In this document: one piece after another, positions 62,370 through 64,000 of the stretch
How positions within the stretch are numbered: the first letter of the stretch is position 1
Layout: each line of letters starts with the position of its first letter
Origin: Patagioenas fasciata
Lineage: Eukaryota; Chordata; Aves; Columbiformes; Columbidae
Direction of reading: 5' to 3'
Assembly (NCBI RefSeq): GCF_037038585.1
Contig: NC_092520.1
Coordinates: 123,226,001 to 123,290,000, forward strand
Length of the DNA stretch: 64,000 bases
Position numbers and translations under genes: made by a program
The notes under the pieces: model-generated
Seen by the model: the letters and a program-made list of their open reading frames with translations, nothing else
What the model was told of the DNA's origin: nothing
The model's database searches: none

Positions 62370-63260
62370 CTTTCAAAGCCCTTGGGGGAAGAAGCGGGGA
62401 GCAACAGCCTGTGCTCCCCGAGGCGAGCGGTGTCGGGCGATGCGCGGCTTTGCGTCCGGCGGGCGGCCCCGGGCGGCGGCGGGGCTGAGGCCAAGGCCGG
62501 GCGGGAGAGCAGGTGAGCAGCAGCGGGGAGTGCCGGAGGACACCTGGGCGAAGGCCCGTCGAGGAGCTTCCCTCCCTCCCTCCCCGTCAGAGCCTGCGGG
62601 CTGGTACCCCCCACACGGCGCCGCGAGTCCCACACAGGGCTGAGCGTTACGCGGAGCCCCGGTGAGGTTCAAGGCCTTTCCTTGGGGCTTCTGTGAGATC
62701 CGCGGCAGGTTTTCCCGGGGGTGGGGGCACCCACAGGGGCGGAGCGCCGCGGAGGTTCCGTCCGGGAGGTGTATTCGAGAAGGGGTATCGCGGGCGTCTG
62801 ACCCGCCTCACCTTTCCCTTCACCCTGCTCAAGCCCCTCGGGCGGCGGTCGGATTCTGCGGGGTCTTGCCAGGACGACACGGGCTGCCTTGGAGGAAGGT
62901 TAATAATTTCAGCGGAGGGCTAGGACGATGCTTCACTTTGCACTTCTGCTACGTCCCTCCTGTTATTAGTACTATTAGGGTTATTCAAAAGCGAAGAAGA
63001 GGCGCGGTTTCAGCAAACGCAGCGCGGCTCGCACTGCTCACTCTGACCGAAAACGTACTAGCGGCCCCGGCCACCTCGCTCCTTCCCCGCCGGCCGCCCC
63101 AGCGCCCCGAACCCGGGGCGCGTCCCACCGTCGGGAGCGGCGCGGGCGGCTCGGCAGGTGGCGCTGTGCCCTCAGCGCGGCCCCCCCCCCCGCCATCCCT
63201 GCCCCCCTCCCCGGGAAATGGGGGAGTCGGGGGGGGAGTGGGGTGGGCACGGGCTGGTGG
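62370..63260. promoter_or_regulatory. Orphan CpG island within EPHA3 intron 2
   Basis: CpG-dense, GC-rich DNA rises sharply from AT-rich intron at about 62.37 kb and ends near 63.26 kb, with a less CpG-rich gap at about 62.88-62.99 kb. It includes GC boxes and CGG-rich stretches (for example 62456-62484). No exon of EPHA3 is expected here and no conserved coding sequence is recognised. CpG islands of this size usually mark promoters, so an alternative EPHA3 start, an antisense or sense non-coding transcript, or an unrecognised gene is plausible. An imprinting-type or enhancer CpG island is an alternative. The frame open through 62662-63285 starts with GTG and is explained by stop-codon scarcity in GC-rich DNA. 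Confidence 0.75.
63220..63247 (+). other. Potential G-quadruplex
   Basis: Four G-runs of 5, 8, 4 and 3 G are separated by loops of 4, 3 and 1 bases, fitting the canonical G3+N1-7 pattern on the + strand. An 11-C run lies 29 bp upstream (63181-63191). It sits at the 3' edge of the intronic CpG island. Confidence 0.6.
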
Positions 63261-64000
63261 CCGGCGCGTTTTGGCTCTCGCATGATAAGGCTTGCCACGT
63301 CTTTTTAGGCAGCTGCTGTGATTGCCTCTAGGTGTACCATCCACCTCCAGAACACTGTGAGCGGGCCAGTGTTCCAGTTCTTCAATATTTTTCTTTGCAT
63401 ACTTGATTTGGTTTGGAGCAGAAGCTGTTACAGTGAAATGCATCTTTCATACTTGTGTTCTGCTTTTAATCAGTGGTTGAGCTCTGTGAAGGGTATGCTG
63501 GGGTTAAGGGCTCTTTGCACTCTGTGTAGGTACTATCTTATACATAAATGGTGATGAAATCTTTGCATTTTACTCCGTGACATTTGGTCCTTGCATCTGT
63601 GTGTTGGTTTTCCCTTCCTAACTGCTATTCCTTGATATTTCTCAGACTAGAACTTTATTTCCAGCTGTTGGATTTCCAGAGGCCCCAAAGGGTCATTAAG
63701 ATACACAGAATGATTGCTGGTTGTCTCTTAGCACATGTACATGGATGACTGCTGTGCTGCCATGAGGTTTTTGTGCTCTAGCATTACACAAGTAGGGACA
63801 GTCAACACCATTCTTCCTCAAGGGCCTGACAATTGATTTTAGTTAGACTCCAGGGAAAAAAAAAATAGTCACTCTATGTTCTTGTTTCTAAACCAAATAA
63901 AAACCTAAAATCAAAGTGAATCTTTAAAATCTGTAGGACAGTTGCCGTTTAGAGTAGCTGAAGCTTAGTTTCTAAATAGTAGGAATTAGGGGTTTTGTAT

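Noticed and set aside
62662..63285. Longest open frame of the window (207 codons, + strand) in the intron 2 CpG island
   Set aside because: It opens with GTG, its Gly/Pro/Ala/Arg-rich end reflects base composition, and competing frames are open on the other strand. The island itself is retained as a finding.

Overview
This is vertebrate nuclear DNA, very probably from a bird. Two things point there. A CR1 retrotransposon 3' tail ending in tandem ATTCTATG units lies at 47655-47943; CR1 is the dominant interspersed repeat of birds and reptiles. The only protein gene recognised has an N-terminus close to the chicken EPHA3 (Cek4) N-terminus as I remember it. The window is AT-rich, repeat-poor and gene-poor, with two GC/CpG-rich peaks at about 36.6-37.7 kb and 62.4-63.3 kb.

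Layout: (1) 1 to about 36.5 kb is non-coding DNA upstream of the gene. It holds a two-copy unclassified dispersed repeat (13.76 and 22.22 kb), some microsatellites and small tandem duplications, and an AT-rich segment near 20.2-20.5 kb dense in homeodomain-type motifs. (2) 36.6-37.7 kb is a CpG island with a TATA-less, GC-box-rich promoter and exon 1 of EPHA3 on the + strand (ATG at 36980, donor at 37095). Exon 1 encodes the signal peptide, with an unusual Pro4-Leu11 run. An out-of-frame upstream ORF overlaps the start codon. (3) 37.1-54.4 kb is intron 1 (17,337 bp), with the CR1 copy and, just downstream of it, a 69-bp exon-like segment (48204-48272) with both splice motifs and matching phase. 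(4) 54432-54496 is exon 2, the 65-bp exon that begins the ephrin-binding domain. (5) 54.5-64.0 kb is the start of intron 2, with a small hAT-type DNA transposon remnant flanked by near-perfect 8-bp duplications and a second CpG island at about 62.37-63.26 kb with no gene I can recognise. Exon 3 and the rest of the receptor lie beyond the window.

Only about 60 codons of real coding sequence are present. Other open frames are short, lack recognisable domains and look like chance frames. I see no operons, CRISPR arrays, intact viral genes or RNA genes. The most checkable novelties are the orphan intronic CpG island, the overlapping uORF, and the in-frame cassette-exon candidate. None of these is proven by sequence alone, and I find no clear new multi-gene system.
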